Shown piece by piece: positions 43,787 to 53,761 of a DNA stretch of 56,774 nucleotides. Location of the stretch: positions 237 through 57,010 of the forward strand of contig JABDDJ010000002.1 of assembly GCA_013287645.1 (NCBI GenBank). Direction: 5' to 3'. How positions within the stretch are numbered: position 1 is the stretch's first letter; the number at the start of each line of letters is the position of its first letter. The position numbers were made by a program, and so were the translations under genes. The notes beneath the pieces are model-generated. The model ran no database searches, was not told the origin of the DNA, and saw only the letters and a list, made by a program, of their open reading frames with translations. Source of the stretch: Chlamydiota bacterium. GTDB taxonomy: Bacteria > Chlamydiota > Chlamydiia > Chlamydiales > JABDDJ01.

Positions 43787-43920
43787 TGCCCGAATTTTTA
43801 ACCCGTGCCCGTGTGCGTGCCCGTGCCCGAAAAAAGTATCGGACACACGCGCCGAGACAAATTAATTAAATTCGGGCACGGGCACGCACACGGGCACGGG
43901 CACGGGTTAAAATTCGGGCA
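43787..43920. repeat. Family C palindromic repeat (CCCGTG units)
   Basis: The left arm (43787-43831) and right arm (43871-43920) are inverted copies built from CCCGTG/CACGGG hexamers. The right arm has one more GGGCAC unit and one fewer A. The arms include TTAACCC/GGGTTAA. It lies between the GNAT gene and the serine dehydratase gene; no gene is seen in it. Confidence 0.85.
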
Positions 43921-43991
43921 AGGGAGTTGGGATTTTTATTACTGGACTTTATTCAGAATCGTTCCTAGGATATAATGGTTATTAAGGATAA

Positions 43992-45395
43992 ATGCAGGGA
44001 GTTGTCACGTTTATGGCTATAAGCGTCTTCGACTTATACTCTATAGGTATGGGTCCGTCGAGCTCTCATACAGTGGGACCGATGCGAGCGTCTAGGCGAT
44101 TTGCTTTGGAGCTAGAGCACCAAAACATCCTTCCCTTGACAGAGCGCGTTATTGTCGATCTTTATGGTTCGCTGGCTTTAACAGGAAAGGGCCATAGCAC
44201 TGATATTGCCATTTTGCTGGGATTATCTGGTTTTACTCCAGAAGGTGTCGATCCCAACGCAGTTCCGAGTATTATCGAACAGATTAGGTCGATTCATACA
44301 CTTCAGCTTCTTAGTAAGAAAAAAATTTCTTTTACAGAGGTAACCGATCTACTTTTCCATGGAGATAAACTTTTACCTTACCACCCCAACGGGATGCGAT
44401 TTAGTGCATTTAGTGCGGAGGGTAAGCTTCTTTTAGAAAAAGTCTACTACTCTGTAGGGGGAGGATTCATCGTTGAGCATGCGGAGGCTGTATCTGATCC
44501 TACATTGGGAGATCATACGCATGCGCTGCCTTATCCCTTCAAAACTGCCGATGAACTCTTACAGCTCTGTCGTCAAAATAATTTTTCTATTCAGCAGCTC
44601 ATGATGGAAAACGAGAAAACGTGGCGTTCGGAAGAGGAGATTCGTCAAGGCATTCTTAAAATTTGGCATGTGATGCAGGGATGTATCCAGAGGGGATGCA
44701 CGCAAGAGGGGATCTTGCCAGGCGGGTTGAATGTCAGACGTAGGGCTGCTTCGATGATGAAGCAGCTTGAGGAGAAGCGTGCTAGGGGAGAGCATGCGCC
44801 GGCTGAACTAATGGAATGGGTAAGTGCTTGGGCCTTAGCGGTTAACGAAGAGAATGCAGCTGGAGGAAGAGTTGTCACTGCACCCACGAATGGTTCTGCT
44901 GGAGTTATCCCTGCCATACTGCAGTATTACACTCAATTCTATCCCCAAGCCGATGATGAAGGCATCATTACCTTCTTTCTAGTTTCAGGCGCAATAGGTA
45001 TCCTTTATAAAGAAGGAGCATCTATTTCAGCCGCAGAAATGGGCTGCATGGGAGAGGTAGGTGTTGCCTGTTCTATGGCAGCGGGTGGATTAACCGCCGC
45101 GTTAGGTGGAACCAATGAGCAGGTAGAGAATGCTGCTGAAATTGGCATGGAGCATAATCTCGGCTTGACCTGCGATCCCATTTTAGGATTAGTTCAAATT
45201 CCCTGTATCGAACGAAATACGATGGGAGCGGTCAAAGCGATCAATGCGATGTTATTAGCACTTGCAGGAGATGGGTTACATCGTGTATCCCTTGATCAAG
45301 TGATCGCAACTATGCGCCAAACCGGACGTGACATGAAGACGATATACAAAGAGACTTCGCAAGGTGGATTGGCTGTTAACGTACCAGAATGTTGA
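43992..45395 (+). CDS. sdaA: L-serine ammonia-lyase (serine dehydratase), single-chain iron-sulfur type
   Basis: A 467-residue enzyme deaminating L-serine to pyruvate and ammonia. N-terminal beta domain: [19 protein letters not shown]. Alpha domain: [16 protein letters not shown]. Cysteines placed to bind the Fe-S cluster are in [16 protein letters not shown], and Cys residues in GLTCDPI and IPCIERN. ATG 43992 has AAGGATAA before it; ATG 44013 (MAISVFDL), closer to the usual N-terminus, is an alternative. It would funnel host serine into pyruvate. The hydrolase gene follows after 3 nt. Confidence 0.95.
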   Translation: MQGVVTFMAISVFDLYSIGMGPSSSHTVGPMRASRRFALELEHQNILPLTERVIVDLYGSLALTGKGHSTDIAILLGLSGFTPEGVDPNAVPSIIEQIRSIHTLQLLSKKKISFTEVTDLLFHGDKLLPYHPNGMRFSAFSAEGKLLLEKVYYSVGGGFIVEHAEAVSDPTLGDHTHALPYPFKTADELLQLCRQNNFSIQQLMMENEKTWRSEEEIRQGILKIWHVMQGCIQRGCTQEGILPGGLNVRRRAASMMKQLEEKRARGEHAPAELMEWVSAWALAVNEENAAGGRVVTAPTNGSAGVIPAILQYYTQFYPQADDEGIITFFLVSGAIGILYKEGASISAAEMGCMGEVGVACSMAAGGLTAALGGTNEQVENAAEIGMEHNLGLTCDPILGLVQIPCIERNTMGAVKAINAMLLALAGDGLHRVSLDQVIATMRQTGRDMKTIYKETSQGGLAVNVPEC

Positions 45396-45398
45396 AAA

Positions 45399-46217
45399 AT
45401 GACCGAAAAACTTCAAAAAGATTCTTTACGTGTAGATGAGAGAATTCCCTTAGAATTCCGTGTGGGGCATCAACGCCTATTCGGAATGCTCCATCTACCA
45501 CTCATCGAACGGCCTGTTCCGGCAGTATTGATCTGCCATGGTTTAGCAGGGGATAAATGCGGGCGTTACCGTTCCTATGTGACTATAGCTAAGATGTTAG
45601 CTCAGCAGGGGATTGCCTGTTTTCGCTTTGACTATCGTGGCTCAGGAGATAGCGAAGGGGACTTTAGCCAGGTTACGGTGGACTCTCAGATTGAAGATTC
45701 GATTGCAGCAGCCATGCTTCTGAAGAACCACCCTCATATAGATTCACAAAGACTGGGAATATTAGGACGCTCTTTTGGCGGATTAATAGCGACACAGTGC
45801 GCTGTCAAAACAAAAATTTTCCATTCCATTTGCCTCTGGTCTGCAGTATTCAATGGAGAGTCTTGGCGTTCTCTATGGTTTCAGGCTACTCAAGGGCTGT
45901 TGTCACCGGAGAAGTATACAGAAGCGATGAGCATCAATGGACAAATTGCCAATGTAAAGTTGTGGGAGCAGTTATTTCAGGTGGATACACTTTCAGCAGT
46001 GAAGAATCTTACAAACATACCTCTTCTCCATATTCATGGCGAAAAGGATACCCGCGTCGATATATCTCACGCTGATGCTTATCAATCTTCAAGAAAAGAG
46101 TCGCAGGCATTAACGCAGTTTATTCGCTTGCCTGAGAGTGATCATGATTTTAGCAATCCATGGGAGCGAGAAGAGGCTTTTGACGCTTCTGTAGAATGGT
46201 TTAGGCAAACTCTCTAA
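45399..46217 (+). CDS. Alpha/beta hydrolase
   Basis: A 272-residue serine hydrolase. The nucleophile elbow is G-R-S125-F-G-G in ILGRSFGG, and the oxyanion-side motif is ICHGLAGDKCGRY. Candidate acid D is in HGEKDTRVD and His is in ESDHDFSNPW. It resembles the DUF/peptidase-S9-like or BAAT-like esterases encoded next to metabolic genes in bacteria. Esterase or peptidase activity is likely, with unknown substrate. It is 3 nt after sdaA and 9 nt before the PFP gene, so a three-gene operon. Confidence 0.88.
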   Translation: MTEKLQKDSLRVDERIPLEFRVGHQRLFGMLHLPLIERPVPAVLICHGLAGDKCGRYRSYVTIAKMLAQQGIACFRFDYRGSGDSEGDFSQVTVDSQIEDSIAAAMLLKNHPHIDSQRLGILGRSFGGLIATQCAVKTKIFHSICLWSAVFNGESWRSLWFQATQGLLSPEKYTEAMSINGQIANVKLWEQLFQVDTLSAVKNLTNIPLLHIHGEKDTRVDISHADAYQSSRKESQALTQFIRLPESDHDFSNPWEREEAFDASVEWFRQTL

Positions 46218-46226
46218 GAGGATGTT

Positions 46227-47894
46227 ATGGATTTTTCTTACAATAATAGCCCCCTACAGCTGCAACGCCTCTATTATCAGCCTAAACTACCCAATATCCT
46301 TTCACAACTACGTCAGGTAGGGGAGACCACTCAGGAGTCTCAAGAACAATCTATTGATCCTGCTATCAAGAAACTTTTTCCACAGACCTGCAACCAAAAG
46401 CCTATCCTATTCACACTGCAGTCTACGCTATCTACTTCACATACTCCTAAACGTGTTGGAGTAGTACTTTCCGGAGGACAAGCCCCAGGTGGACACAATG
46501 TGATTATCGGCCTTTTTGATGCCCTGCAAAGCCTGCACCATGAAAGCCGCCTATTTGGCTTCCTCAATGGACCTTCGGGCATCCTCAAAAACGAGTATAT
46601 AGAGATTACACGTGACATCGTCCAGCGCTACCGCAATCAGGGCGGCTTTGACATGATAGGCTCAGGCCGTACCAAGATAGAGACACCCGAGCAGTTTCAG
46701 GCTGCAGCCGTCACTGCCGATGCATTGCAGCTCGATGCTTTTGTCATCATAGGCGGAGATGACTCCAACACCAATGCCGCTATTTTGGCCGAGTATCTCA
46801 AAGCCAAAGGCCTTCAAGTCGATGTGATTGGAGTACCCAAAACCATTGATGGAGACCTTAAAAACGAGCATATCGAAATCTCATTCGGGTTTGACACAGC
46901 AGCTAAGACCTATTCAGATATCATTGGAAATATTGCCCGCGACGCACTTTCTGCAAAAAAATATTACCATTTTGTCAAATTGATGGGACGTTCAGCCTCT
47001 CATATAGCCCTAGAGTGTGCCTTACAAACACACGCTAACCTTACACTTATTGGAGAAGAGGTTTTTGTTAGAGGAATGACTTTACGTTCCATTACACAAG
47101 AAATCACCGATCTGATCTGTCATCGCGCAGAGCATGGCAAAAATTATGGCCTTATACTTATTCCAGAAGGCATTATTGAATTTATTCCCGAATTCAGAAT
47201 ACTCATTTCAGAATTAAATACACTTCTCGCGCCTGAGAAAACCCACGCCGCAGTCCTTGAAAACCTGGAGGAGACAGGAAGAAAAACTTATCTCGAAAAA
47301 CAGCTTTCGCAAGAAGCCTTTGCCTGCTTTACATCTCTGCCTTCACTTATACAAGACCAACTGCTGATGGATCGGGACCCTCATGGCAATGTCCAGGTGT
47401 CCAAGATAGAGACAGAACGCCTCTTTATCTCTACAGTGGCTCATGAGCTCTCTAAACGCAAAAAAGAGGGAACATATAACGGAAAGTTTAATCCCCAACC
47501 CCATTTCCTTGGATATGAGGGCAGAAGCTGCTTTCCCTCCAATTTTGACGCAAAATATTGCTATGCACTAGGACATGTGGCTGCCTTGCTCATCAATAGC
47601 AATGCAACAGGCTACATGTGCAGCATTAAAAATCTGGCAGGCCCTGTTGAAGAATGGCAATGCGGGGGAGTTCCACTCGTTTCTATGCTTGTTCTTGAAG
47701 AGCGCCATGGCAAATCCAAACCCGTCATCCGTAAAGCCCTTGTCAACCTAAAAGGCGAACCATTCCGCGCCTTCGACGATGCCCGCAGCGTCTGGGCATT
47801 AGAAGATTGCTACGCCTTCCCCGGACCTATCCAATTCAGCGGCCTACCCGCAGTCAGCGAGTCCATTACTGTCACGCTATCCTTAGAAACCTAG
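46227..47894 (+). CDS. pfp: Pyrophosphate-dependent 6-phosphofructokinase (PFP beta-type)
   Basis: A 555-residue long-form PFP converting fructose 6-phosphate and PPi to fructose 1,6-bisphosphate. The PPi signature is GGDDS (176-180), with PKTIDGD (204-210), LSGGQAPGGHN and LMGRSASHIALECAL. It is the long clade as in plants, spirochaetes and chlamydiae. AAGAGGATG precedes the start. Last housekeeping gene before the ankyrin array. Gene symbol follows usual chlamydial naming, where such genes are also called pfkA. Confidence 0.93.
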   Translation: MDFSYNNSPLQLQRLYYQPKLPNILSQLRQVGETTQESQEQSIDPAIKKLFPQTCNQKPILFTLQSTLSTSHTPKRVGVVLSGGQAPGGHNVIIGLFDALQSLHHESRLFGFLNGPSGILKNEYIEITRDIVQRYRNQGGFDMIGSGRTKIETPEQFQAAAVTADALQLDAFVIIGGDDSNTNAAILAEYLKAKGLQVDVIGVPKTIDGDLKNEHIEISFGFDTAAKTYSDIIGNIARDALSAKKYYHFVKLMGRSASHIALECALQTHANLTLIGEEVFVRGMTLRSITQEITDLICHRAEHGKNYGLILIPEGIIEFIPEFRILISELNTLLAPEKTHAAVLENLEETGRKTYLEKQLSQEAFACFTSLPSLIQDQLLMDRDPHGNVQVSKIETERLFISTVAHELSKRKKEGTYNGKFNPQPHFLGYEGRSCFPSNFDAKYCYALGHVAALLINSNATGYMCSIKNLAGPVEEWQCGGVPLVSMLVLEERHGKSKPVIRKALVNLKGEPFRAFDDARSVWALEDCYAFPGPIQFSGLPAVSESITVTLSLET

Positions 47895-47911
47895 GACAAG
47901 TTAACCGCTAT

Positions 47912-47927
47912 TGGCATAGTTTTTGCA
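47912..47927 (+). promoter_or_regulatory. Sigma-54 (-24/-12) promoter of ankyrin-type gene 1
   Basis: TGGCAT (47912-47917), 5 nt, TTGCA (47923-47927): GG and GC are separated by exactly 10 nt, the RpoN rule. Predicted start about 47938, 24 nt before the ATG. Enhancer sites for a response regulator were not identified. Confidence 0.8.
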
Positions 47928-47961
47928 TAAGAAAAACCAAGAATTATATTAGAGGTTTTTC

Positions 47962-50802
47962 ATGAGCGTTGAATTTGATTTCATAAAAATACATGAAGAA
48001 ATTCAATTCAGTTCTAGAGAGGATTTAAATCTTAAATTTAAAGAAAATCCAAAATTATTAGAATCTGCCCTAGATATATTAAAATCCGGCATAGAAACCT
48101 CGATAACAGATCATAGTTGGGCAAGAAAAGTTTTCTCTGCGGTATCTTGGGAAGACATTCCTAAATCCCAAGCCTCCAACATTGATTTTATTAAAACTAT
48201 CATCTTTACAAGTGAGTATTTTTTAAGAGAGGGGGTAATATCTCCAGAAAAGAATCAACAAGTTCATTCGGCTTTAGCTTCGATGCATTCGATTGTGCGC
48301 GATCATGAAATATCTTTAATGAAAAATTTATTAAGCAGGGTTGAAACTTGCACTGATCAAGAACTTGATCAATTGGTTGAGCTGTTAGTCATCTACATCG
48401 TCGAAGATGAAGCGCTAAAAATAATTATGACACTAAGAAAATTCAATTTTTCGCCTCAAAGCCAAACCTTAGCCACGATGGCTGAGCTTGAAAAATACAA
48501 ATGTCTCTCCTATATCGTCGAAAACAAGATCGGGTTTAACCATCTCAACGAAATTGTGCCAAAAATTATGCCTATAGCAGTTGAAAAGAGCGATAAAACA
48601 TTAATAGATATCCTCAGTCATGCTAAAGCTTCATTCAACATCGCTTACAAAGATCCCTCTCAGCTCGGATTGACTACTCCACTACTCACTGCCATCAGCC
48701 AGGGTTCTGATGAGATCATTCGCTATTTAGTAAGTAAGGGGGCTGACATCAATTTTGCGAAAAAGGGGGTAAACTCTCCCTTGCTTCAAGCAACTTTAAA
48801 AACCGTTGATAGAGTCAAACTTATTTTAGAATTAGGAGGTGATTTTCGAAATGAAACAGTTCCTTTATTCAATATTATGGTCGATTGTCTTATTGGAGTG
48901 ATAGATAATGAGATAATGGGTCTTCTATATGATAATGGAAAGATTTTGGATCTTCACTTTAATGATTTTGATCAATTTTTAAAGTACTTTAACAATACAA
49001 AAGGTTTACCTAATAATGCAGAAGCATCTTTATTAGTGCTATTGATGTTTTCTAATGATACTAAGGAACTTAGTATTCTTCAGCCTCTCATTCAAGCCCT
49101 AAGAAAATTACCCAATAATGAAAAGCAAATATATCTAAAAATTTTCGATAAATTTTCTACACTCGAACAGTATAAAAATTTTGCCGAAGAATGGGGGAAG
49201 CTCTATAGACTCTCTGGAGGGACAGCGGCAGTCACTATTCCAGCGCTTCTCATCTGCAACATCTCCCTCCAAGATAAATTGAGCGACAAGGAACTAACGG
49301 ATATTGCCTCTATATTAAGCAAAAAGGAAGTCGGACAGCCAGCTATCTGGAACCCGCTAATAAAAGCTATTCTATCAATTAATTTTACGCCCCCTGTCAC
49401 TAAACAAACTTTATTAAACTTATTTTTAAGCTCAAAGCCAGCCGACTTAATAACTACATCATCTATTTACCTAGCTCTACTCAGCTCAAATGCCCTGAGC
49501 GAATTTAACAAAGCAACTTCGGTTGATGAGCTGAGAGCAAACTTAATTAACGTTTTCTCAGTAGTTTTAGGGGAACCAGCCATTGAAAATTTTGAGGAAA
49601 AGTATATTCAAAATATTAGTAGCATGCGAATACCCGAAGCTCTTCCTTTTTGGTTGGGAAATATAGTACAAGCATTGCCGGAGGAATCTTTTGATGTTGC
49701 TGCTTACTACTTCACTACTATCCTAGAAGGACAAGAAAATTTTTCAAAAGTACGCTATGACCTTACCTATAACCCACACCTGGAATTTATAGAAGGACAA
49801 AGGCCAGGGCTTATCCAGAAATGGGCTCAAGGTACGGGTAAATTGAATGTAGCCGAAATGATTAATGCGATGAATATCTCGCATGAACAGGCGGAAATGA
49901 CAGCACAAGATTACTGCCAACATTTACTGATCGAACAGGCTCATTTACCCCTATCAGATGATAAAACAATGCCATTAGCCTATCTTAAGCTCTATCTAGA
50001 AGGTAAAATGGGACAGAAAGAGACTCTCAAAATACTCTCAGAGTCCCTCAAAGAATGTCAGTACGAACTAAAAAAAACAAAAGACCCCGCCAAAAAAGTA
50101 GAGTTAGAAAAAAAACGCAGTTTCTTAAAGCTGGAGCACATGCTGATCAACTTTGCCGACCCTAAGCGGAAGCTGGGGTATGAAGAACATACAATTAAAT
50201 TATTAAATGACATAAGTACCTTTGTCACCGATCTCTATCCCAATGAGCCCTTTCAAAAAGATTTGACAGATTTTCTCTCAACAAAACCAGAGAAACATTC
50301 TATCGAGTACTATCAAAAATTAACTATCGAAGATACAGACAACGCCGAAGACCTGGCTCTTTGCGGTTCAGAAGTAAAAGGCAGCTGTCTAAGTTACACT
50401 GGCCTACCAAGGATTAATATAGCCCTAACTTCTTATGGCTTAAATGGGCATCACCGTTTATTAGCCATTAAGAATGAGGATAGAAAAATAGTAGACCGCG
50501 CCTTTCTCACACTGAAGATAGAGGATGACGGGCAGCCTGCACTCTATTTGGAAGGCTGTTATCCCTTTCCTGCTGAAGACGAACTATTAAATAACGTCAT
50601 TATAGCGTTTGCCATCCAACGCGCCAAAGATCTGGGCCTGCCCCTCTATTGCAAAGATCCTGATCCACAGGAGACGGATACCGCAAAACTGGAAGTCAAG
50701 GAATCTCTTGTACCCTTCGTCTATGACGATGCTGTAGGTGCCGGACAACTATGGGACTTACCTATCAAACACCCTCGCGGCAAAACCCTCTACGTCCCTT
50801 GA
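47962..50802 (+). CDS. Large ankyrin-type protein 1, candidate effector
   Basis: A 946-residue protein without signal peptide or membrane segment. The N-terminal helical domain (1-220) is shared with protein 2 (KFKENPKLL, ALDILKSG). Two to three ankyrin-like repeats occupy about 233-295 (TTPLLTAISQGSDEIIRYLV, KGADIN, VKLILELGGDFRNE). A helical middle contains QPAIWNPLIKA and SSMRIPEALPFWLG. The C-terminal domain (about 780-946) contains the invariant motifs DTDN, GSC, YGLNGHHR, DRAFLT, LYLEGCYP, KESL, YDDA and HPRGK. The function of that domain is unknown. The gene is driven by a sigma-54 promoter. Its stop is directly followed by the promoter of the next gene. Confidence 0.7.
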   Translation: MSVEFDFIKIHEEIQFSSREDLNLKFKENPKLLESALDILKSGIETSITDHSWARKVFSAVSWEDIPKSQASNIDFIKTIIFTSEYFLREGVISPEKNQQVHSALASMHSIVRDHEISLMKNLLSRVETCTDQELDQLVELLVIYIVEDEALKIIMTLRKFNFSPQSQTLATMAELEKYKCLSYIVENKIGFNHLNEIVPKIMPIAVEKSDKTLIDILSHAKASFNIAYKDPSQLGLTTPLLTAISQGSDEIIRYLVSKGADINFAKKGVNSPLLQATLKTVDRVKLILELGGDFRNETVPLFNIMVDCLIGVIDNEIMGLLYDNGKILDLHFNDFDQFLKYFNNTKGLPNNAEASLLVLLMFSNDTKELSILQPLIQALRKLPNNEKQIYLKIFDKFSTLEQYKNFAEEWGKLYRLSGGTAAVTIPALLICNISLQDKLSDKELTDIASILSKKEVGQPAIWNPLIKAILSINFTPPVTKQTLLNLFLSSKPADLITTSSIYLALLSSNALSEFNKATSVDELRANLINVFSVVLGEPAIENFEEKYIQNISSMRIPEALPFWLGNIVQALPEESFDVAAYYFTTILEGQENFSKVRYDLTYNPHLEFIEGQRPGLIQKWAQGTGKLNVAEMINAMNISHEQAEMTAQDYCQHLLIEQAHLPLSDDKTMPLAYLKLYLEGKMGQKETLKILSESLKECQYELKKTKDPAKKVELEKKRSFLKLEHMLINFADPKRKLGYEEHTIKLLNDISTFVTDLYPNEPFQKDLTDFLSTKPEKHSIEYYQKLTIEDTDNAEDLALCGSEVKGSCLSYTGLPRINIALTSYGLNGHHRLLAIKNEDRKIVDRAFLTLKIEDDGQPALYLEGCYPFPAEDELLNNVIIAFAIQRAKDLGLPLYCKDPDPQETDTAKLEVKESLVPFVYDDAVGAGQLWDLPIKHPRGKTLYVP

Positions 50803-50818
50803 TGGCATGCTTTTTGCT
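50803..50818 (+). promoter_or_regulatory. Sigma-54 (-24/-12) promoter of ankyrin-type gene 2
   Basis: TGGCAT (50803-50808), 5 nt, TTGCT (50814-50818), GG-N10-GC spacing. It begins on the base after the stop codon of ankyrin-type gene 1. Predicted start about 50829; ATG at 50849. Confidence 0.8.
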
Positions 50819-50848
50819 GGCTTAAATTGACATTATTCGAGGTATTTT

Positions 50849-53731
50849 ATGAGTACAGAAATAAATTTTGAAAGTACCTACAAAGAAATTCAATCTAGTT
50901 CAGTCGACGAATTACGAGAAAAATTTAAAGAAAATCCAAAACTATTAGATGTTGCATTAGATATTTTAGAACGAGGTGCACAGTTATCCTTCATGGATCG
51001 TTCCATAGCTTCCAAAATACGCTCTGCGATCAATTGGTCAGATATCACAAATAAAACAGACTTAAAATTTTTAAAAAGAGCAATTTTTACCGGGGACTAT
51101 TTTATTAAACGAGGAGAGATGATTCCAGATGAAGAAAAACTCATCTCTACAACTTTAACGACCCTGCGCTCACTAGTTACTGCTCAAGAAAAAATTTTAA
51201 TGAAAGATCTACTTAATAAGCGCGATTCCTGCTCGGATGAAGAACTCGATCAATTAGTTAATTTTGTCACCACTTACTATGATGAAAATGAAGCTATAGA
51301 AATTCTCAAGACACTTAGAAAATTTAATTTTTCTGAAGGGAGTGATACTTTATCCACTATGGCAGAGCATGAAAAATATAAATGCCTCTCCTTCGTTCTT
51401 CAAAACAAGATTGGTTTTACTGATATTAATAAAGTCACTGCGGCTATTTTCGGCGTAGCTATTAATGAAAATGATAAAACACTACTCAACATACTGAGTG
51501 ATACTAAAGCTTCGTTCAATATAGTTTTCAGAGCACCGCCTTTTGGAAAAATAGTGACACCCTTGCTACTCGCCATCAGTAAAAATAATGAAGAGATTAT
51601 CCGCCACCTAGTTGCAAAAGGCGCCGGTATCAACTTTGTTTCAGACTACACAAGATCACCGTTGTACGAAACGGCGTATATACAACCGATTGAAATGGTG
51701 AAACTTATATTAGAATTGGGAGGGGATTTCCGAAATGAAAAAGTTTCAGTCGAGGAATTAGTACTATCCGATTACATTGGAATGATTGATATTAATAAAG
51801 TAATACTTTTATTTGATAAAGGACTACTCTCTAATTTTCATTTTAAAGACTTTAATCAATTTTCAATGGCTCTTAAAGATGTGCCAATTAATGAAAAGGC
51901 TATTTTATTATTAAACTTATTATACTGCAATGATGTTAAAGAACTAAATACAGTTTCTACTGTTATTCAAGCTTTGAGAAATTTACCTGAAGATGAGCGA
52001 GGTAAATATATTCATATTTTTAAAGATCTCCATTCTATTGAAGATTATAGAAAATTTGCTGATCAATGGGGAAAACTTTATCAACAGTGCGGTGGTAAGG
52101 GACCTACACTTATTCCTACTCTACTTATCTACAACATCTGTAAGAATAATAATCATATCTTGTCTGAAGAAGATTTGAAAAAAATTACGGATGTATTAAG
52201 TCAAAAGGAGATAGGTCAGCCAGCTATTTGGAACCCTCTTGTAAAAGCATTAACGGCTATGAATGCTTTCGAGGAGACAGACAGGATGGGCTTCGCCGGC
52301 AGGATTAACGCTGTGCAAAAAGAAACACTATTAAATTTATTCATCAGTAACAAACCTGCTGACTTAATTACAACTACCAGTATCTATGTTGCTTTGCAAA
52401 GTTTAGGGTCTTTGAGTGACTTTAATGAAGCCACTTCCCTTCAAGAACTCAATGAAACTCTAATCAAGGTCTTCTCACAGTATATAGGTAACCAGTCTAT
52501 AGAAAATTTCGGAGAAAAATATATTAAAAATATCAGTAGCATGCGCATGCCTGAAGCCTTTCCTTTATGGCTTGGAAATATTAATAAAAATCTGCCCATT
52601 GAATTTTTTGAACATGCCTCTTTCTACTTTGAGACGGCTCTAGAAGGTCAAGAAAATTTTTCAAAAGTTCGCTATGATCTAGACAATAACCCACACCTAG
52701 CATTTATAGAAAGCCAGCGACCAGGACTCATCCAAAAATGGGCACAGGGTAGCGGTAAGACAAATGTCGCTGATATAATTAATACAATGAATATTTCCTC
52801 TGAACAAGTGGGTATGACAGCGCAAGACTACTGTAAACATTTACTTCTCGAACAGCACCATCTACCCCTTCCAGAAGATAATTCAAAGCCTTTAGGGCAA
52901 CTTAAACTTTATCTAGAAGGTAAAATCGAACATAAAGAAGCCTTGAAAATACTTGCAGACTCTATTAAGAGCTGTCAATTAGAAATTAAGAAGACAAAAG
53001 ATCCAAAACAAAAAGAAGAGTTAGAAAAAAATCGAGATTTTTTAAAACTTGAGCATCTGCTGATTAATTTTGCTGATCCTAAACGAAAACTTGGATATGA
53101 AGAACACACTCTTAAGTTACTAGAGAATATCAGTACTTTTGTTAATGATCTCTATCCTAAAGAGCCCTTTGAAAAGGATTTGAAAGATTTTCTTTCTACA
53201 AAACCCGAGAAACATCCTATCGAGTACTATCAGAAGTTAACTATCGAAGACACAGACAACTACCAAGATCTATTCTTATGCGGAACAGAGGTAAAGGGCA
53301 GTTGTCAGAGCATTACAGGTCAACCAAAGATTAATATTGGATTAGCTTCCTACGGTTTAAATGGTCATCACCGTATATTACCCATTAAAGATGAGAGTGG
53401 TAAAATTGTGGACCGTGCCTTTCTCACAAAGAAGATAGAGGATGACGGTAAGCCTGCACTCTATTTAGAAGGATGTTATCCCTATCCCGCTGAAGATGAA
53501 CTATTAAATAACGTCATTACAGCCTACGCTATCCAGCGTGCCAAAGACCTTGGTCTGCCTCTCTATGCAGAGGATCCTGCACCTGATGGAACGGACACCG
53601 CTCAGCTAGAGGTTAAAGAATCTCTTATTCCCTATGTCTATGATGACGCCAAAGGGGGCGGACAAATCTGGGGCTTGCCCCTCAAACACCCTCGCGGCAA
53701 AGCACTCTACATCCCCCCTGCGACAATTTGA
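50849..53731 (+). CDS. Large ankyrin-type protein 2, candidate effector
   Basis: A 960-residue close paralogue of protein 1 with the same layout: helical N-terminus, ankyrin-like repeats (about 232-295: TPLLLAISKNNEEIIRHLV, KGAGIN, VKLILELGGDFRNE), helical middle and the invariant C-terminal domain (DTDN, GSC, YGLNGHHR, DRAFLT, YLEGCYP, HPRGK). Differences include an extra segment of about 12 residues containing DRMGFAGRI at about 479-490, encoded by a family B repeat fragment. From 52641 to 53135 it is identical at the DNA level to gene 3. It is under its own sigma-54 promoter. Confidence 0.7.
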   Translation: MSTEINFESTYKEIQSSSVDELREKFKENPKLLDVALDILERGAQLSFMDRSIASKIRSAINWSDITNKTDLKFLKRAIFTGDYFIKRGEMIPDEEKLISTTLTTLRSLVTAQEKILMKDLLNKRDSCSDEELDQLVNFVTTYYDENEAIEILKTLRKFNFSEGSDTLSTMAEHEKYKCLSFVLQNKIGFTDINKVTAAIFGVAINENDKTLLNILSDTKASFNIVFRAPPFGKIVTPLLLAISKNNEEIIRHLVAKGAGINFVSDYTRSPLYETAYIQPIEMVKLILELGGDFRNEKVSVEELVLSDYIGMIDINKVILLFDKGLLSNFHFKDFNQFSMALKDVPINEKAILLLNLLYCNDVKELNTVSTVIQALRNLPEDERGKYIHIFKDLHSIEDYRKFADQWGKLYQQCGGKGPTLIPTLLIYNICKNNNHILSEEDLKKITDVLSQKEIGQPAIWNPLVKALTAMNAFEETDRMGFAGRINAVQKETLLNLFISNKPADLITTTSIYVALQSLGSLSDFNEATSLQELNETLIKVFSQYIGNQSIENFGEKYIKNISSMRMPEAFPLWLGNINKNLPIEFFEHASFYFETALEGQENFSKVRYDLDNNPHLAFIESQRPGLIQKWAQGSGKTNVADIINTMNISSEQVGMTAQDYCKHLLLEQHHLPLPEDNSKPLGQLKLYLEGKIEHKEALKILADSIKSCQLEIKKTKDPKQKEELEKNRDFLKLEHLLINFADPKRKLGYEEHTLKLLENISTFVNDLYPKEPFEKDLKDFLSTKPEKHPIEYYQKLTIEDTDNYQDLFLCGTEVKGSCQSITGQPKINIGLASYGLNGHHRILPIKDESGKIVDRAFLTKKIEDDGKPALYLEGCYPYPAEDELLNNVITAYAIQRAKDLGLPLYAEDPAPDGTDTAQLEVKESLIPYVYDDAKGGGQIWGLPLKHPRGKALYIPPATI
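52281..52309 (+). repeat. Family B repeat fragment inside coding sequence
   Basis: The 29 nt here match the family B arm core: CAGGAT...CTTCG...CGGCAGGAT, 22 of 27 bases identical to the copy starting at 9692. It encodes DRMGFAGRI in frame. Proteins 1 and 3 of the family lack these residues at the same place. Confidence 0.6.
52641..53135 (+). repeat. 495-bp perfect direct repeat, copy 1
   Basis: Identical base for base to 56280-56774 (offset 3639). It lies inside the helical region preceding the C-terminal domain. Copy 2 reaches the window end, so the true length may be greater. Confidence 0.95.
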
Positions 53732-53761
53732 ACGGGGTTTAAGTTTACCAATACCCCAGTT

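Noticed and set aside
53734..53757. GGGGT...ACCCC hairpin after ankyrin-type gene 2 as terminator
   Set aside because: Only a 5-bp stem with a 14-nt loop and no U-tract; too weak to call.
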